DNA from: Hepsetus odoe
Taxonomy: Eukaryota > Chordata > Actinopteri > Characiformes > Hepsetidae
Assembly: GCA_017165825.1 (NCBI GenBank)
Contig: CM029369.1
Location: 7,459,816-7,523,815 of the forward strand
Length of the DNA stretch: 64,000 bases
Reading direction: 5' to 3'
Shown here: positions 53,229-64,000 of the stretch, piece by piece
Layout of the letters: each line of letters begins with the position of its first letter
Numbering within the stretch: position 1 is the stretch's first letter
The notes under the pieces: generated by a model
Databases searched by the model: none
The model's input: only the letters and a program-made list of their open reading frames with translations
Told to the model about the DNA's origin: nothing
Position numbers and translations under genes: made by a program

Positions 53229-54301
53229 CCAGCACCCAGTCTGATGCCACCAATTCAAATGTCACTGTGATCAAGTTCCAGTTCAGTCAGCATCAGTATG
53301 AACTTACACTCAACCTGCCATACAGTCTTATACACCCCTCCTGCGCCGCACTCCTCCCTCACACCGATACACTCGAGCAGGAATAATGTGTCCCTGTGCA
53401 GCAAATTGGGCAGGCTTTATGTCTCACACACTTCTGCCCCAAGCGAAACAGGGTCTGAAACTAAACACGCCTCATTTCTGCCTGATCATGTAAACATACT
53501 GTTTAATATATTCTTGCTCATAGACATTCATATGGATGTTTTTCCAAACCCCTCCACAAGGAAACCCAGTGTTTACTGTTCCCAATCAGTTACAGTTCAT
53601 TTATCTAATTAGTCCTTCATTCATTTTGATCAGACACACTGCTGTCAGAAACATGCAATAGCTGATGTACACCAAACCTGTGGGCTTGTAACTTATTAAG
53701 GAAAAGGTTTATGTTTCATTGTGTTTGTGTTTAATTCTATTTATCCGTTCATTTATTCATTAAATTAGCCACTATACCTTACAAGGGTTACAAGAAGTGC
53801 AATCATAGGGTTGAACACTCTGAACAGACCACCAGTACATTGCAGGACAGACACAGAGACCAACACACTCACACACACTATATTTATTACAGTGTTTTAA
53901 CTGTGTGTGTGTGTAAAGCTTGGTGTGACTTGTAAAAGTTTTTTGATAATGTATCAATTTTAAATTCAGTTTAAGGCAAATTTCTGATGCTCTTTGATCA
54001 ACAATTATATGGAGCATGTTTTCTCTATTCCTTTTTGCATCTCTTTCCTTTCTTACTCCAACAAAGCCTAGGTGTGTGTAATGTGTGTGTTTGTGCCTGT
54101 GAAGTGCCACACTCAAACACAAGCCCTCTGGCCAATACAGAGGGTGGTAGGGGGTGATGGGGGTGGGATATTTCTCTGCTTTGACATGGCTGATTTTGAA
54201 AGTTCAAGCAGAAACCAATTTATAATGAGCAGCACAAAGCCCAGAGCCCCTCCTTCCACTCCGCACAGATAATAAAACACAGGAAAACAGGAGAAAAATG
54301 A

Positions 54302-54302
54302 C

Positions 54303-54365
<63 letters not shown>
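54302..54365 (+). repeat. GA microsatellite
   Basis: GA run with one GG interruption, followed by a G run. Confidence 0.95.
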
Positions 54366-54369
<4 letters not shown>

Positions 54370-54682
54370 GGGGGGGAAGAGCAGTGCTTGTGGACTGAGG
54401 AAGGCTACCTAAACACTGTCTGAACAGACACCGTCAGATCCTCTGGACGGCCCTGTGTTTACTGCAGTTTCTGAGTAGCTTTCCTCAAATGACAATCACA
54501 TTAAGTTGGAATTAAAGAGTAAAAGCGAGTGGTTTAATGTAAGCTTTCCCACTGCGGCTGCAGCCCTGCACACTAGAAAATCTTAAACCAGCTTGCTGTG
54601 AGCCACCTTACTGCTCTACTGCACTGTACTCCTTAAACACACTCTTTCAGATGGCAGGAGATTTTATGACACAGATGTTTAT

Positions 54683-54686
<4 letters not shown>

Positions 54687-54757
<71 letters not shown>

Positions 54758-54789
54758 GCGCACGTGCACGCACACGCACACACACACAG
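54687..54789 (+). repeat. CA microsatellite with CG variants
   Basis: Pure CA for about 65 bp, then a CGCACG-rich variant, then CA again. Confidence 0.95.
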
Positions 54790-55369
54790 ATAAGGATATG
54801 TAATTTAAACACCTTCAACACTGATTGTTTATAACTCCTGTGATGGACTGATGTGCAAGTTATTTCTTTGCCTTTTCTTCTATGTGCCCCAGGACAGCTT
54901 TCAGTTACTGAAAAAAATCTAAAATATATAAAGCTGAAATATATTTAAACAATAAAATATGAGATATTAGAAGGATTGTCCAGTTTCAGATATGCTTTAG
55001 TACGCAATTAAAACTTGCTGCCCCACCCAGAGCACATGCTTTTCTTAACAAAACTGGCAGTTCTAATAACCTTGTGCTTTTTATGTTTTGAGATGTTGTC
55101 ATACAAATGTCCATCACAAAATATGCCACAGTAACTCAAATAGTATAATGTAAAATGTTGAACCAAGAAATATTAGAATCATATATTTTTCCCTTGTTCC
55201 ATCAGAAAGGTCATTGTACAATAACTTTCTTTTTTAAGTAAGAAGCAAAGCTTTAGGGAAAAAATGGGGAATTTTCGAAGCATCTGCTTCATTTAGAAAT
55301 TTACTGAAGTGAAATCTATAAACCTATCTATCTAATAGGCTGAGAAGTGACCATTAAAAGCAGTGAGGA

Positions 55370-55400
55370 TGTGTGTTTGTGTGTGTGTGTGTGTGTGTAT
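55370..55400 (+). repeat. GT microsatellite
   Basis: About 13 GT units with one TT interruption. Confidence 0.85.
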
Positions 55401-55555
55401 ACGTGCCTGTCTGTCTGTGTGTGTGTCTACAGCAGTGAGAGGGGGGCTTAACTGGGCTTTGTCACCTCAGAGAAAGAGATTAAGAGCAGACGCATGTCAA
55501 ACCCCAGACCAACCCAGCGCAATAAAACACCTGCCACCTCCGCACACAACATGCT

Positions 55556-55558
<3 letters not shown>

Positions 55559-55614
<56 letters not shown>

Positions 55615-55626
55615 CACACAAACACA
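55559..55626 (+). repeat. CA microsatellite
   Basis: About 26 pure CA units, then interrupted CA, 170 bp before the triplet array. Confidence 0.93.
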
Positions 55627-55789
55627 CCAAACCAGGCCGCCAAGACTTAACACAGCAGAATTCAAGTAAGCAGCTGAGCCATCTGCACTTAACACAGCAG
55701 CACCCAGAAACAGAAGAGGTCCAGCGCACTGAGCACCACTTCAATAACATTACTACAGCTAAAAAGCAACAACTTGATGATGATGGTGA

Positions 55790-57228
55790 TTATTAGGATT
55801 ATTATTATAAGAAGAAAAGAAAAGAGATACCAATGGTACCAGTAGTTCTAGTAGATTTTGTTAGTGCTGTTGCATTTGCAGAAGTAATTATAGCAGTAAT
55901 AGCTGTGGTAGCTGTGTTATCTATTTGAAGAAATTGTAGTATTATTATTAGTAGAAGTAGTTGCATCAGTAATACATGTAGTAGTAGTAATAATAGCAGT
56001 AGTATTAGTTGTAGTAGCAGTAGAAGTAGCAGAATTGTAGAAATAGTAAATAGGGTAGTAGCAGCAGTAATATTAGTTATCGTTGCTGTAGTGTAGGAAT
56101 GATTATTTAAATTAATACATGTAGTAGTAATAGTAACAGAGGTAGTATTAGCAGTAGTAGTAGTGGTACTAATAAAAGTAGTGGTACAATGGTAGTAGTA
56201 GAAACAACGTGTTGTTAAAAGCAGTAGCTGTAGTTGCAGTAAATGGCAGTAGCAGATGCAGCTGGGTAGCAGCAGTAGCAGCAGTGAGGCAGTAACGTGT
56301 AGTAGAAACAATACACAGCAGCTGAAGCAGTAGTAGCAGCAGCAATAGCAGCAGAAACACAGCAAGCGTTGCTGTCGCAGTAGCAGCAAATCAGGGGTAA
56401 CAGCAAGGCAGTAGCAGCAGTAGCAGTAGCAGTAGCAGTAGTAGTAGTTGTTTTAGTAGCAGTAGTAGTTGCAATGGCAATAGTAGTATACCAATACCAC
56501 AGCAAAGTAGAGTAGTAGTAATAACAGAAGCAGCGTTATGGAGCAGTAGCAGTAAATGCAGAAGTAGCAGTAATGGCAGTATAGTACAGTAATAAAGTAA
56601 ACATAGCTGTTAAGAAACAAAATTAGCAAATAGTAATCGCAAGAAACAGTAACAAATGCAGTTGTTGCTAACACATTAGCCATCGCCATTGCAATGGAGA
56701 AACTATTACCTAAAAGCAGCATTAATATCAACAGAGATGTTAGCATTAGCAGCAGCAGCAGCAGTAATAAAAGCAGTGTCACAACGGTAGCAGTAGAAAA
56801 CAATAGCAGCAGTTATAGAAGCCAGTAGCAGTAATGGCACCAGTAGTAGAAACAACAGCATGGAAGCCAAGTTGTAACATAGCAGCAGTAGCAACGGCAG
56901 CAGTAGATGTAGCTGTAGCCAAATGGGTAGCAGTAGTAGCAGCAGTACGGCAGAAGCAGAAAACAACAGCAAGTGCTGTTGTTTGTATAATGGTGGTAGT
57001 AGCAGCAGTAGTAATAGTAGCAGTAGCAGCACAACAAGCGCAGTGCAGCAGCAATGGCAGCAGTGGCAATATGGTAATGGCAGCAGCAGTAATGATAGCA
57101 GTAGCAGCTGTGGTAGCATTAGCAAAAAGCAGTAGTGTTAGCCTTGCAGTAGCAGTAGCACAGCAATCAGCCGTAGCAGTAGCAGTGCAGCAGCAGCTGC
57201 AGCAATGGCAGCAGCAGTAGCAGCAACG

Positions 57229-57259
<31 letters not shown>

Positions 57260-57405
57260 CAGCAGCAGCAGCAGCAGCTGTAGCAGCAGCAGCAATGGTA
57301 GCATTGACAGCGGCAGAAGCAGCAGCAACAGCTGCAGCAATGGTGAAACAGGCAGCAGCAGCAGCAGCAGCAGCAGTAATGGCAGCAGTAGCAGCAGCAG
57401 CAGCT

Positions 57406-57437
<32 letters not shown>

Positions 57438-58570
57438 GGCAGCAAGGCAGCAGCAGCAGCAGCAGCAGCAGCAGGCACTGGCAGGAGGGTGGTAGCTGTA
57501 CACATTAGCAGCAGCAATGGGTAGCATTAGCAGCAGCAGCACGGCTGCAGCAGCAGCAATGGCAGCAGCAGCAGCGATGGCAGCAGCAGCAGCAACGGCA
57601 GCAGGCAGCCGCAGCAACGGCAGCAGCAGTAGCAGCAATGGCAGTGAGTGGCAGCAACGGTGCAGGTAGCAATGGCAGTAGTGGTAGTTGTGCATTACTA
57701 TTAGTAGCAGCAATTGCAGTATCAGGGGCAGCATAGCAATGGCAGTAGCAGCAGCAGTAGCAATGGCAGTAGCAGTCAGGCAATGGCAGCAGCAGCTGCA
57801 GCAATGGCAGCAGTAGTAGCAGTAATGGCAGTAGTGCACAGCTGCAGTAATGGCAGTTATGCAGCGGCAGTAATGGTGCAGTAGCTGTAGCAATGGCAGC
57901 AGCAGCAATAGCAGTAGCAGCAGTAGCAGCTGCAGCAGCAATGGCAGCAGTGGCAGCTGCAGCAATGGTAGCAGCAGTGGCAGTAATGGTGGCAGTAGTA
58001 ATAGTAGCAGTAGCAGTAGCAGTAATGGCAGGCAGCTGGGTAGTAATGGCAGCACAGTAGCAGGCAGCAATGGCAGGTGGCAGCCTGAAAGAGCAGCAGC
58101 AGCAGCAGCAAATTTCCAGAGCAGCAGCAGCAGCAGCAGCAGAACTAGCAGCAGTGCAGCTGCAGCACGGCAAGGCAGCAGCAGTAACGCAGTGGTGGCA
58201 GCTGCAGCAGTAGCAGGCAATGGCAGCAGCAGTATAGCAGTAGCAGCAATGGTACAGGTAGCCGTATCTGCAGTAGCAGCAGCAATGCAGTAGCAGTTGC
58301 AGTAATGCAAGGCAGTAGTGGCAGCAATGGCAGTGGCAGCCAGGTAACGGCAGCAGTAGCAGTAGTAGTACGGTAGTAGTGCTAGTTGTATTAGTAGTAG
58401 TAGTAGTAATGGTAGTAGAGGTATTTGTATTAGCAGTAGTAGCAGTAATGGTAGTGGTGATTGTAGTAATGTAGTAGTTGTAGAAATGGTAACAGTAGTA
58501 GTATGGAAGTAAATGGCAGCAGGTAGTAGTAGCAGCAGCAGCAGCAGCAGCGTCTGCATGCTGTTGCAGC

Positions 58571-58608
<38 letters not shown>

Positions 58609-58691
58609 CACCGCAGCTGTTGCTGGCAGCAGCAGCAGCAGCAGCAGCAGCAACGGCAGCAGCAGCAGCAGCACCTGCTGCTGCTGCTGCA

Positions 58692-58725
<34 letters not shown>

Positions 58726-59035
58726 CCTGCTGGCCATGCTAAGGAGCAGCAGCAGCAGCAGTACCAGGCAGGCAGCAGCCTGCGGCTGCCAAGGGCAGCA
58801 GTCAGTGTTGCAGCAGCAGCAGCAGCAGCAAACTGTTGCTACAGCAGCAGCTAGCAGCAGCAGCAGCAGCAACCATGTTGCTGCTGCAGCAGCAGCAGCA
58901 GCAGCAGCAGCAGTACAGTAGTAGCAGTAGTAGTAGTAGCAGTAAGCGTTGGCAGTAGTAGCAGTAGTGGTAGTAGAGGCAGTGGCAGTAGTAGTAGTAG
59001 TAACAGTAGTAGAGGTAATAGTAGTGGCAACACAC
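55790..59035 (+). repeat. Large AGC/AGT-type triplet repeat array (about 3.2 kb)
   Basis: The + strand is an almost continuous mosaic of GCA, GTA, GCAAT and GGCA triplets. TAG-type units predominate at both edges (55790-56350 and 58910-59035). CAG-rich units fill the centre and right, with pure CAG runs of 11 units at 58573-58605 and 10 units at 58694-58723. The motif GCAATGGCAGCAG recurs as a longer-period variant. Reverse-strand frames stay open for hundreds of codons only because TTA, CTA and TCA are rare in this purine-rich strand. The resulting poly-Leu, poly-Ala and poly-Cys products differ in every frame, so this is not a gene. Confidence 0.95.
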
Positions 59036-59394
59036 AAGGCAGAGTTTAGTTAGCTTTTAGTGAATTTATCTGATCAAAGTTTCCATCCATTTCACTAAAT
59101 TCCTGAAAGTTGTAAGTTTTCTGGTGTGAATGCAGAGGCAGCTCTTACACCCCAAGCTCACCCTGTCTGGATGTTTCTGCTGTAGCAGTGAGTGCAGCAA
59201 ACTGTTCCTGATCATCACCCAACAGTGTGCACTTTCCTTCATTGTCTTAAACTCCAGGGCGCCTCCGGCCTATGAAGTTTGTATGGATGTAGAATTCTAT
59301 GAGTCAACTGGAAAAAAAAAAAAACAACTCTTAAACATTGTGTACAAAGTTCAAGGTTATAATTGTATATTAATTTAGATTCCTGCCTCACTGA

Positions 59395-59406
59395 ACACAC
59401 ACACAC

Positions 59407-59474
<68 letters not shown>
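59395..59474 (+). repeat. CA microsatellite
   Basis: About 39 CA units with one CG interruption. Confidence 0.95.
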
Positions 59475-59476
<2 letters not shown>

Positions 59477-60146
59477 AGGCACCTTATTCGACTGCAATAA
59501 GATTTAACTTAAGGTCATTGTCCTATTTGGATCAAGCTCAATATGTTCCATACAAAACATACTAAAATATTTAGAGAACTATTTAGTTCTACTGCACACT
59601 TTCTCTCTGAAACAAATGAAATCTAAAAGGTGGAGAATGAAATCAATAAAATGTATATGACCGTGCAGGGTGTGTGGGGGCCATAGACTTGCCCTTCACA
59701 CGGCCCCTGTCTGCCAAATGCAAAAAGCGCTGCTAATTTCCAGCTCATCTCTGATTGGCTGAGGCAGCATCAGCGTGGCATGGCACAGCTTGCACAGGTC
59801 AGTGACTGAGGCAGTGTAGCATGAAACAAACTAATAGACAGAGCCACACACGTCCCTGCACAGTCTATCTCTCCCCCTTTCCTTCTCCACCCCCCCCCCC
59901 TCTCTCTCACTCTTTCTTCAGAAAGAGACACATAACATCACTCCACTTTTTCCATTACATGACAAACTCAGACTTCCAGTGAAATATTAAGAAGAGAAGA
60001 GAAGAGAAGAAAGAGGAAGAGAAGAGAAGAGAAGAAACAAGAGTGGCAATGAGACAGAAAATGCTGGAATAAACAATGGAAAGAAATAATGAATGAAAGG
60101 TATGAAAGGAAAGGCGAGGGGAACGATGAAGGAAAAGGGCAATGGA

Positions 60147-60147
<1 letters not shown>

Positions 60148-60234
<87 letters not shown>
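60148..60234 (+). repeat. Long GA microsatellite
   Basis: About 43 uninterrupted GA units. Confidence 0.97.
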
Positions 60235-60236
<2 letters not shown>

Positions 60237-60364
60237 ATCCTGTGCTAAAAGGTGGAAAATAAGTCTGATTATATCCCAGAGCTGGAAGGCATAAGACAGA
60301 CAGTCGTGAGTCATCTCAAAACTCAGGAGAAAGGAGGGAAAGACAAGAGGTCACAATTATATGG

Positions 60365-60510
60365 TGGGCGCTCCCCTGCCTGCCATGGCTAATGTATTCT
60401 GCTAGTTCCTGTACATGCCACATGGGGAAATTCTAATTAAAGGAAGGAGGGAAATTTGACACACGTGAAGCACCGATCAATATTTAGCACACGATAATCA
60501 GCCAATCCTG
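60365..60510. promoter_or_regulatory. Candidate conserved non-coding element
   Basis: Unique block containing CCATGGCTAATGTATTCTGC, GAAATTCTAATTAAAGG and GATCAATATTTAGCAC. Confidence 0.3.
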
Positions 60511-60554
60511 ATGCCTTCTGACACAGTCACTGTGTGCTGTTCTTATACTCTATT

Positions 60555-60559
<5 letters not shown>

Positions 60560-60586
<27 letters not shown>
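60560..60586 (+). repeat. GA microsatellite
   Basis: About 13 GA units. Confidence 0.9.
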
Positions 60587-60588
<2 letters not shown>

Positions 60589-60884
60589 CTGTTCGAAAAA
60601 TACATCATGAATCAAGCACTCCTGTATTCTCTCTTTCATCTCCATTTACCCCTTCAATCCTTTGAGGGGAGGAGGAGGGGAAAGAGGGCAGGCCTCCCTG
60701 AAAGATGGGCCTTTGAGAAAGGCTGGAAATAATGACAGAAAAACAGAGGCCACAAAATAGACACCATGACACTCTTGTTAAAGAGATTTTACATGAGGGT
60801 TTATCTAAGGATTATAAGGTTCTCTTAATGTTCACACTCTAAGGGTTTAGTAAATAACCTCATTTCTTATCCTTTAAAAGCACT

Positions 60885-61065
60885 ACATTGGATCAACAAA
60901 GTGTTGTCAAAAAGCAGCTTTACAGGATCCGGGTCTGAGCCCCAAGTGAGTAAGCCGAAGGTGACAGAGGCAAAACTCCCTAAACTGGAGGAAGAATCCT
61001 TGGGAAGAACCAAGACTCAACCCATCCTCCTCTGGTCGACACCGAACGCGAAATTGCATTTTCTA
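60885..61065 (+). mobile_element. Dispersed fish repeat (family D)
   Basis: The same order of blocks as at 25160: AAAAGCAGCTTTACAGGATC, CCCAAGTGAGTAAGCCGAAG, GGGAAGAACCAAGACTC. It continues further, to CCTCCTCTGGTCGACACCG. Confidence 0.7.
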
Positions 61066-61439
61066 AATTCATAGATTTAGTGATGAATTCTGGTAAAGTA
61101 TGAGTTGCTATAAAAGAGCTCCATTAGAGTCTGTAATTGGAAATTCAATTAATGAATAGTGGTAGTTCTGTTGGGTCTGTGGAGCTTTGTTAATCATAGT
61201 TTGTGGCAGCAGCTCATGCAGATGATCCAGTATTATGTAGCTGATCTGAAATTCAGGTGAGTGTGATGATGGTTGGTTCAATAGACATCTGAACCCAGCT
61301 ATCAGATTTTGGAGGGGAATTTTGGAGGGGCTTTAGATGAGCTTGTTGCAGGTCCCCAGAAGATCATGTGATCCTGCGAGGAGAACACATCTGAAGCACA
61401 GGACCAACTACCAGAGATACATTTAGGTGTAAACAGTCA

Positions 61440-61565
61440 GTCATTTTTTGCCGCTTGTCCCAAGCGGGGTCACGGAGGGGGGGGGGGTGCTGGAGCCCAT
61501 CCCAGCTCACACAGGGCAAAGGACAGGGGGACACACCCTGGACAGGTTGCCGGCCCATCGCAGGG
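61440..61565 (+). mobile_element. Fragment of dispersed fish repeat C
   Basis: GTGCTGGAGCCCATCCCAGC and CACACCCTGGACAGGTTGCC identify the 5' part of family C. A run of G precedes it. SINE A follows directly. Confidence 0.7.
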
Positions 61566-61579
61566 ATAGGTGTAAACAA

Positions 61580-61815
61580 TATAAGTGAAAGTGACTATTT
61601 GACATTGTGAAGCACAGCACACAGTGAACCACAAGTAAGTACTACCCCTGGATTTAACCCATACACACCATGCAGCATGTCCAGCACGTGCGCATGTCCA
61701 GTGCTCGAGGAGATTTGTCAGGGATGGTACCTTACTCAAGGGTAGCTCAGAGCAACCTACTGGTTTGGGATTCGACCCTGGGGTCTAGTGCCTTACCACT
61801 AGGACACCGCTGCCT
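61580..61815 (-). mobile_element. SINE (family A), reverse orientation
   Basis: A near full-length reverse copy running from GAAAGTGACTATTTGACATT through CACCATGCAGCATG and TACCTTACTCAAGGGTAGC to CCACTAGGACACCGCTGCCT. It follows a repeat C fragment at 61440-61565, the same pairing as at 2362-2586. Confidence 0.75.
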
Positions 61816-61999
61816 CACTGGTAAAGCAAGAAGCCAAGGGGGTGAGGGGGGTATTTGTGGCTTTATATATTTGCTGTATTTATGTATTTATGTAATTGCT
61901 GTGTTGAAAATAGTAATTGCTGTTCAATTTTAAATATCAATTTTATGTAGAACTAAAACATTTGCAGTTTTTTTTAATTCCATGATCATCAGTGTCTTG

Positions 62000-62335
62000 T
62001 ACAACAGTGGTGTAGTGTGTTCTGCTGTAGCCTCACAGCAAGAAGATCCTGGTTTTGACCCCCAGCTGGGACAGCCCGGGTCCTTTTTGTGTAGGTTATG
62101 TATGTTCTTGTTGTGTCTGAATGGGTTTGCTCTGAGTGTCCAAGTTTCCTTTCACAGTCCAACGTCATGCATGTCAGGTGGACCAGAGGTGAAAGAACGG
62201 CTTCTTTATATGTTTGTCTGTGTGTCTGCGCTACGATGGACCAGGACAGGGTCCAGGGTGTTTCTCTGTCTTTGGCCCTGTGTGTGGGGATGGGCTCTAC
62301 ACACTTGCAATACACACAACCCTATTTAGGTTAAG
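62000..62335 (-). mobile_element. Dispersed fish repeat (family C), reverse and diverged
   Basis: Blocks TCACAGCAAGAAGATCCTGG, CCAACGTCATGCATGTCAGG and CCAGGGTGTTTCTCTGTC are the reverse of family C. The copy is more diverged than the one at 51880. Confidence 0.65.
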
Positions 62336-62647
62336 CCCAACATATGGAGGAGTGGGATACATAAACAATATTATAATACATGTAATGTTATAAATTACTG
62401 TTTATATAAGGTCAATGCTAAAATAACAGAACAGGTCAAATTTTCTTGTGCTTAAAAAATCCTGCATAAACTTCTCCAAACCATCAAAATGTGATAAAAA
62501 TACAGTTAAGTTCAAAAATGCTTTATAAATACTTAGACATCAGAAAATGTATTTTTTAGTGATTTTTAGATTTTTGTTTTGAGATTTTACAAGCTCTAAA
62601 GCTTCTATTCTGCTCTATATGTTTATGTATATACATATACAGTATAA

Positions 62648-62706
62648 ACACACACAGACATACACACACACACACTTATATGTGTGTGTGTGTGTATATA
62701 TATATG
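62648..62706 (+). repeat. CA to GT to TA compound repeat
   Basis: Short CA, GT and TA runs follow each other and can fold back (CACACAC against GTGTGTG). Confidence 0.8.
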
Positions 62707-63112
62707 TATGTTTTATAATTATACTGTATACTATAAATGTATAGTACATAATTATAATTACATGAACTGTATGATTTAATTATGTAATTATTTGCATTTC
62801 TTTTTTTTTTGTAGAGGAAAGGAAGAACCACGGACCCGAAAAATTGCAAGATAAGAAATTTGTGGAATAATCCTGCGCATGCTGCAAAGTAGACAGACAT
62901 ACAGATGGACACCCAGTGCACTTGTATGGAACATAGTGAAATGTGAACATAAGGTTAAGTGGACAGAGAGAAGAGGGAATAACACTAATGCTGACCACAG
63001 CCTAGAGAGAGACAGAGTGAGAAAGAGAGGGAGGGGTGTGTATAGTGGGGGTAAGCATCATGTCCTGTGCCTCCCTCCATCATCAGTTGTCTCTGTGTTG
63101 GACTGTGTTGGA

Positions 63113-63147
63113 CACACACACACACGCACACACACACACACACACAG

Positions 63148-63185
<38 letters not shown>

Positions 63186-63187
63186 AC
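63113..63187 (+). repeat. CA microsatellite, interrupted
   Basis: CA units with CG and AGA interruptions. Confidence 0.93.
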
Positions 63188-63439
63188 CCTGGTACTCACT
63201 ACCCCGATTCCTTCCAATTAAGACCCGTCCAACTGTGCTAGCCGTCGCACGAAGAGCAAGAGCCAGTGACACCCAACCATTCGTGATCTGTCTGTGCCAT
63301 GACATAACGAAGGAATTTAAAAACCTCTCTAACATGCACATGTTCTCTCACACACATGAGAACAGGACAGTGTGCTGGAACGAGGCAGGAACTGATAAAG
63401 AGTGTGTGCTAAATGAGTGGCATTGGGGAAGGCATGTAG

Positions 63440-63660
63440 CTTTCCCTAATTACTCCCCCCAATCTATCTCCGTCAGGACCCTCTAGCTGTGATTTATCCC
63501 AACGCTGAAATCTCCTGGAATAATGCCCTTATTAAAGCCCCACTGACGGGGACCTGCAGCCCAGGACATGCAATGGGGGAAGAGGGTCAAGAATTAAAGC
63601 ATCTATTTTAGTCAAAGGGGAAATTAATAGTTATTAGTCCCCCTAAACATGCATGCCTAC
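63440..63660. promoter_or_regulatory. Candidate conserved non-coding element
   Basis: Unique block with GGAATAATGCCCTTATTAAA, CCCCACTGACGGGGACCTG and GGGGAAATTAATAGTTATTA. Confidence 0.3.
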
Positions 63661-63819
63661 CATACCATCAAAGGCCTAGGGAGATTCACAGTTCCACACA
63701 GAAGATGGGTTTCCTGTTATATTTATTACATTATATACTATTATATATTATATATTTTTTCAGATACTAAGGACGCATAGTGATCCATGTCTTTTCTAAA
63801 CACTGATGTATATTATTTT

Positions 63820-63985
63820 ATTATCTCAGCTGCTTACTCTGAGTAGGGTTGTGGCTGGTGCTGGAGCCTGTCCCATTGCACACAGGAAAACAAAGAAACA
63901 CCCTGGCATGCCACCAGTCCATCGCAGTGAAGGAACACAGACCAACACACCTTACACACACTAACATCTATGGACAATTTTGCAT
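63820..63985 (+). mobile_element. Fragment of dispersed fish repeat C
   Basis: GGTTGTGGCTGGTGCTGGAG, CACCCTGGCATGCCACCAG and ACACACTAACATCTATGGAC match the 5' half of family C. The window ends within or just after it. Confidence 0.6.
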
Positions 63986-64000
63986 CTCTACTGATGTTCA

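Larger units (their letters stand above)
52141..55789. other. Intergenic region with many microsatellites
   Basis: Six dinucleotide arrays in 3.6 kb, separated by AT-rich unique sequence. No gene is recognised. Confidence 0.6.
59036..64000. other. Intergenic region without recognisable genes
   Basis: AT-rich sequence with microsatellites and dispersed repeats A, C and D. A unique block at 59650-59830 (with TGCTAATTTCCAGCTCATC) might be regulatory. No gene is recognised. Confidence 0.55.

Noticed and set aside
57138..59037. Reverse-strand open frames of up to 510 codons
   Set aside because: They consist of Leu, Ala, Cys, Thr and Tyr homopolymers, are open in several frames at once, and follow directly from a purine-rich triplet repeat with few reverse stop triplets.

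Overview
This window looks like ray-finned fish (teleost) nuclear DNA, possibly from an otophysan such as a catfish, characin or cyprinid. The evidence is introns with GT-AG boundaries, very dense CA, GA and GATA microsatellites, tRNA-derived SINEs, and several degraded Tc1-like transposons of types common in fish. The order-level guess is inference only.

There is one recognisable protein-coding gene. It is an NR4A2 (Nurr1)-type orphan nuclear receptor on the + strand. Six coding exons run from 38342 to 42633 and conceptually encode 659 residues. Two probable non-coding 5' exons and a CpG-rich promoter with CRE-like sites lie at about 36000-37013. The 3' UTR is AU-rich with several AATAAA signals. 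The protein is about 60 residues longer than mammalian NR4A2 (598 residues) because of His, Ser and Gly tracts and a Gly/Ser-rich stretch. I cannot decide between the teleost duplicates nr4a2a and nr4a2b.

The remaining 57 kb or so appears non-coding. The left flank (1-36000) holds degraded Tc1-like elements (about 950-1570, 4143-4420, 15903-16455, 21032-21565, 24045-25416, 30580-31190), SINEs, other dispersed repeats, and many microsatellites. Between these are unique, moderately GC-rich blocks with homeodomain-type and E-box motifs that may be conserved developmental enhancers. The right flank (43,600-64,000) has two unusual tandem structures. One is a degenerate minisatellite of about 1.5 kb with an 18-bp period built on TGTTCT (45360-46880), about 2.7 kb past the stop codon. 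The other is an AGC/AGT-type triplet array of about 3.2 kb (55790-59035), which produces long spurious poly-Leu/Ala/Cys reading frames on the - strand.

The layout fits a developmental or immediate-early transcription factor gene in a gene-poor, repeat-rich neighbourhood. The two degenerate tandem arrays are the least explained parts of the window. Claims about regulation or conservation are inference and need cross-species alignment.
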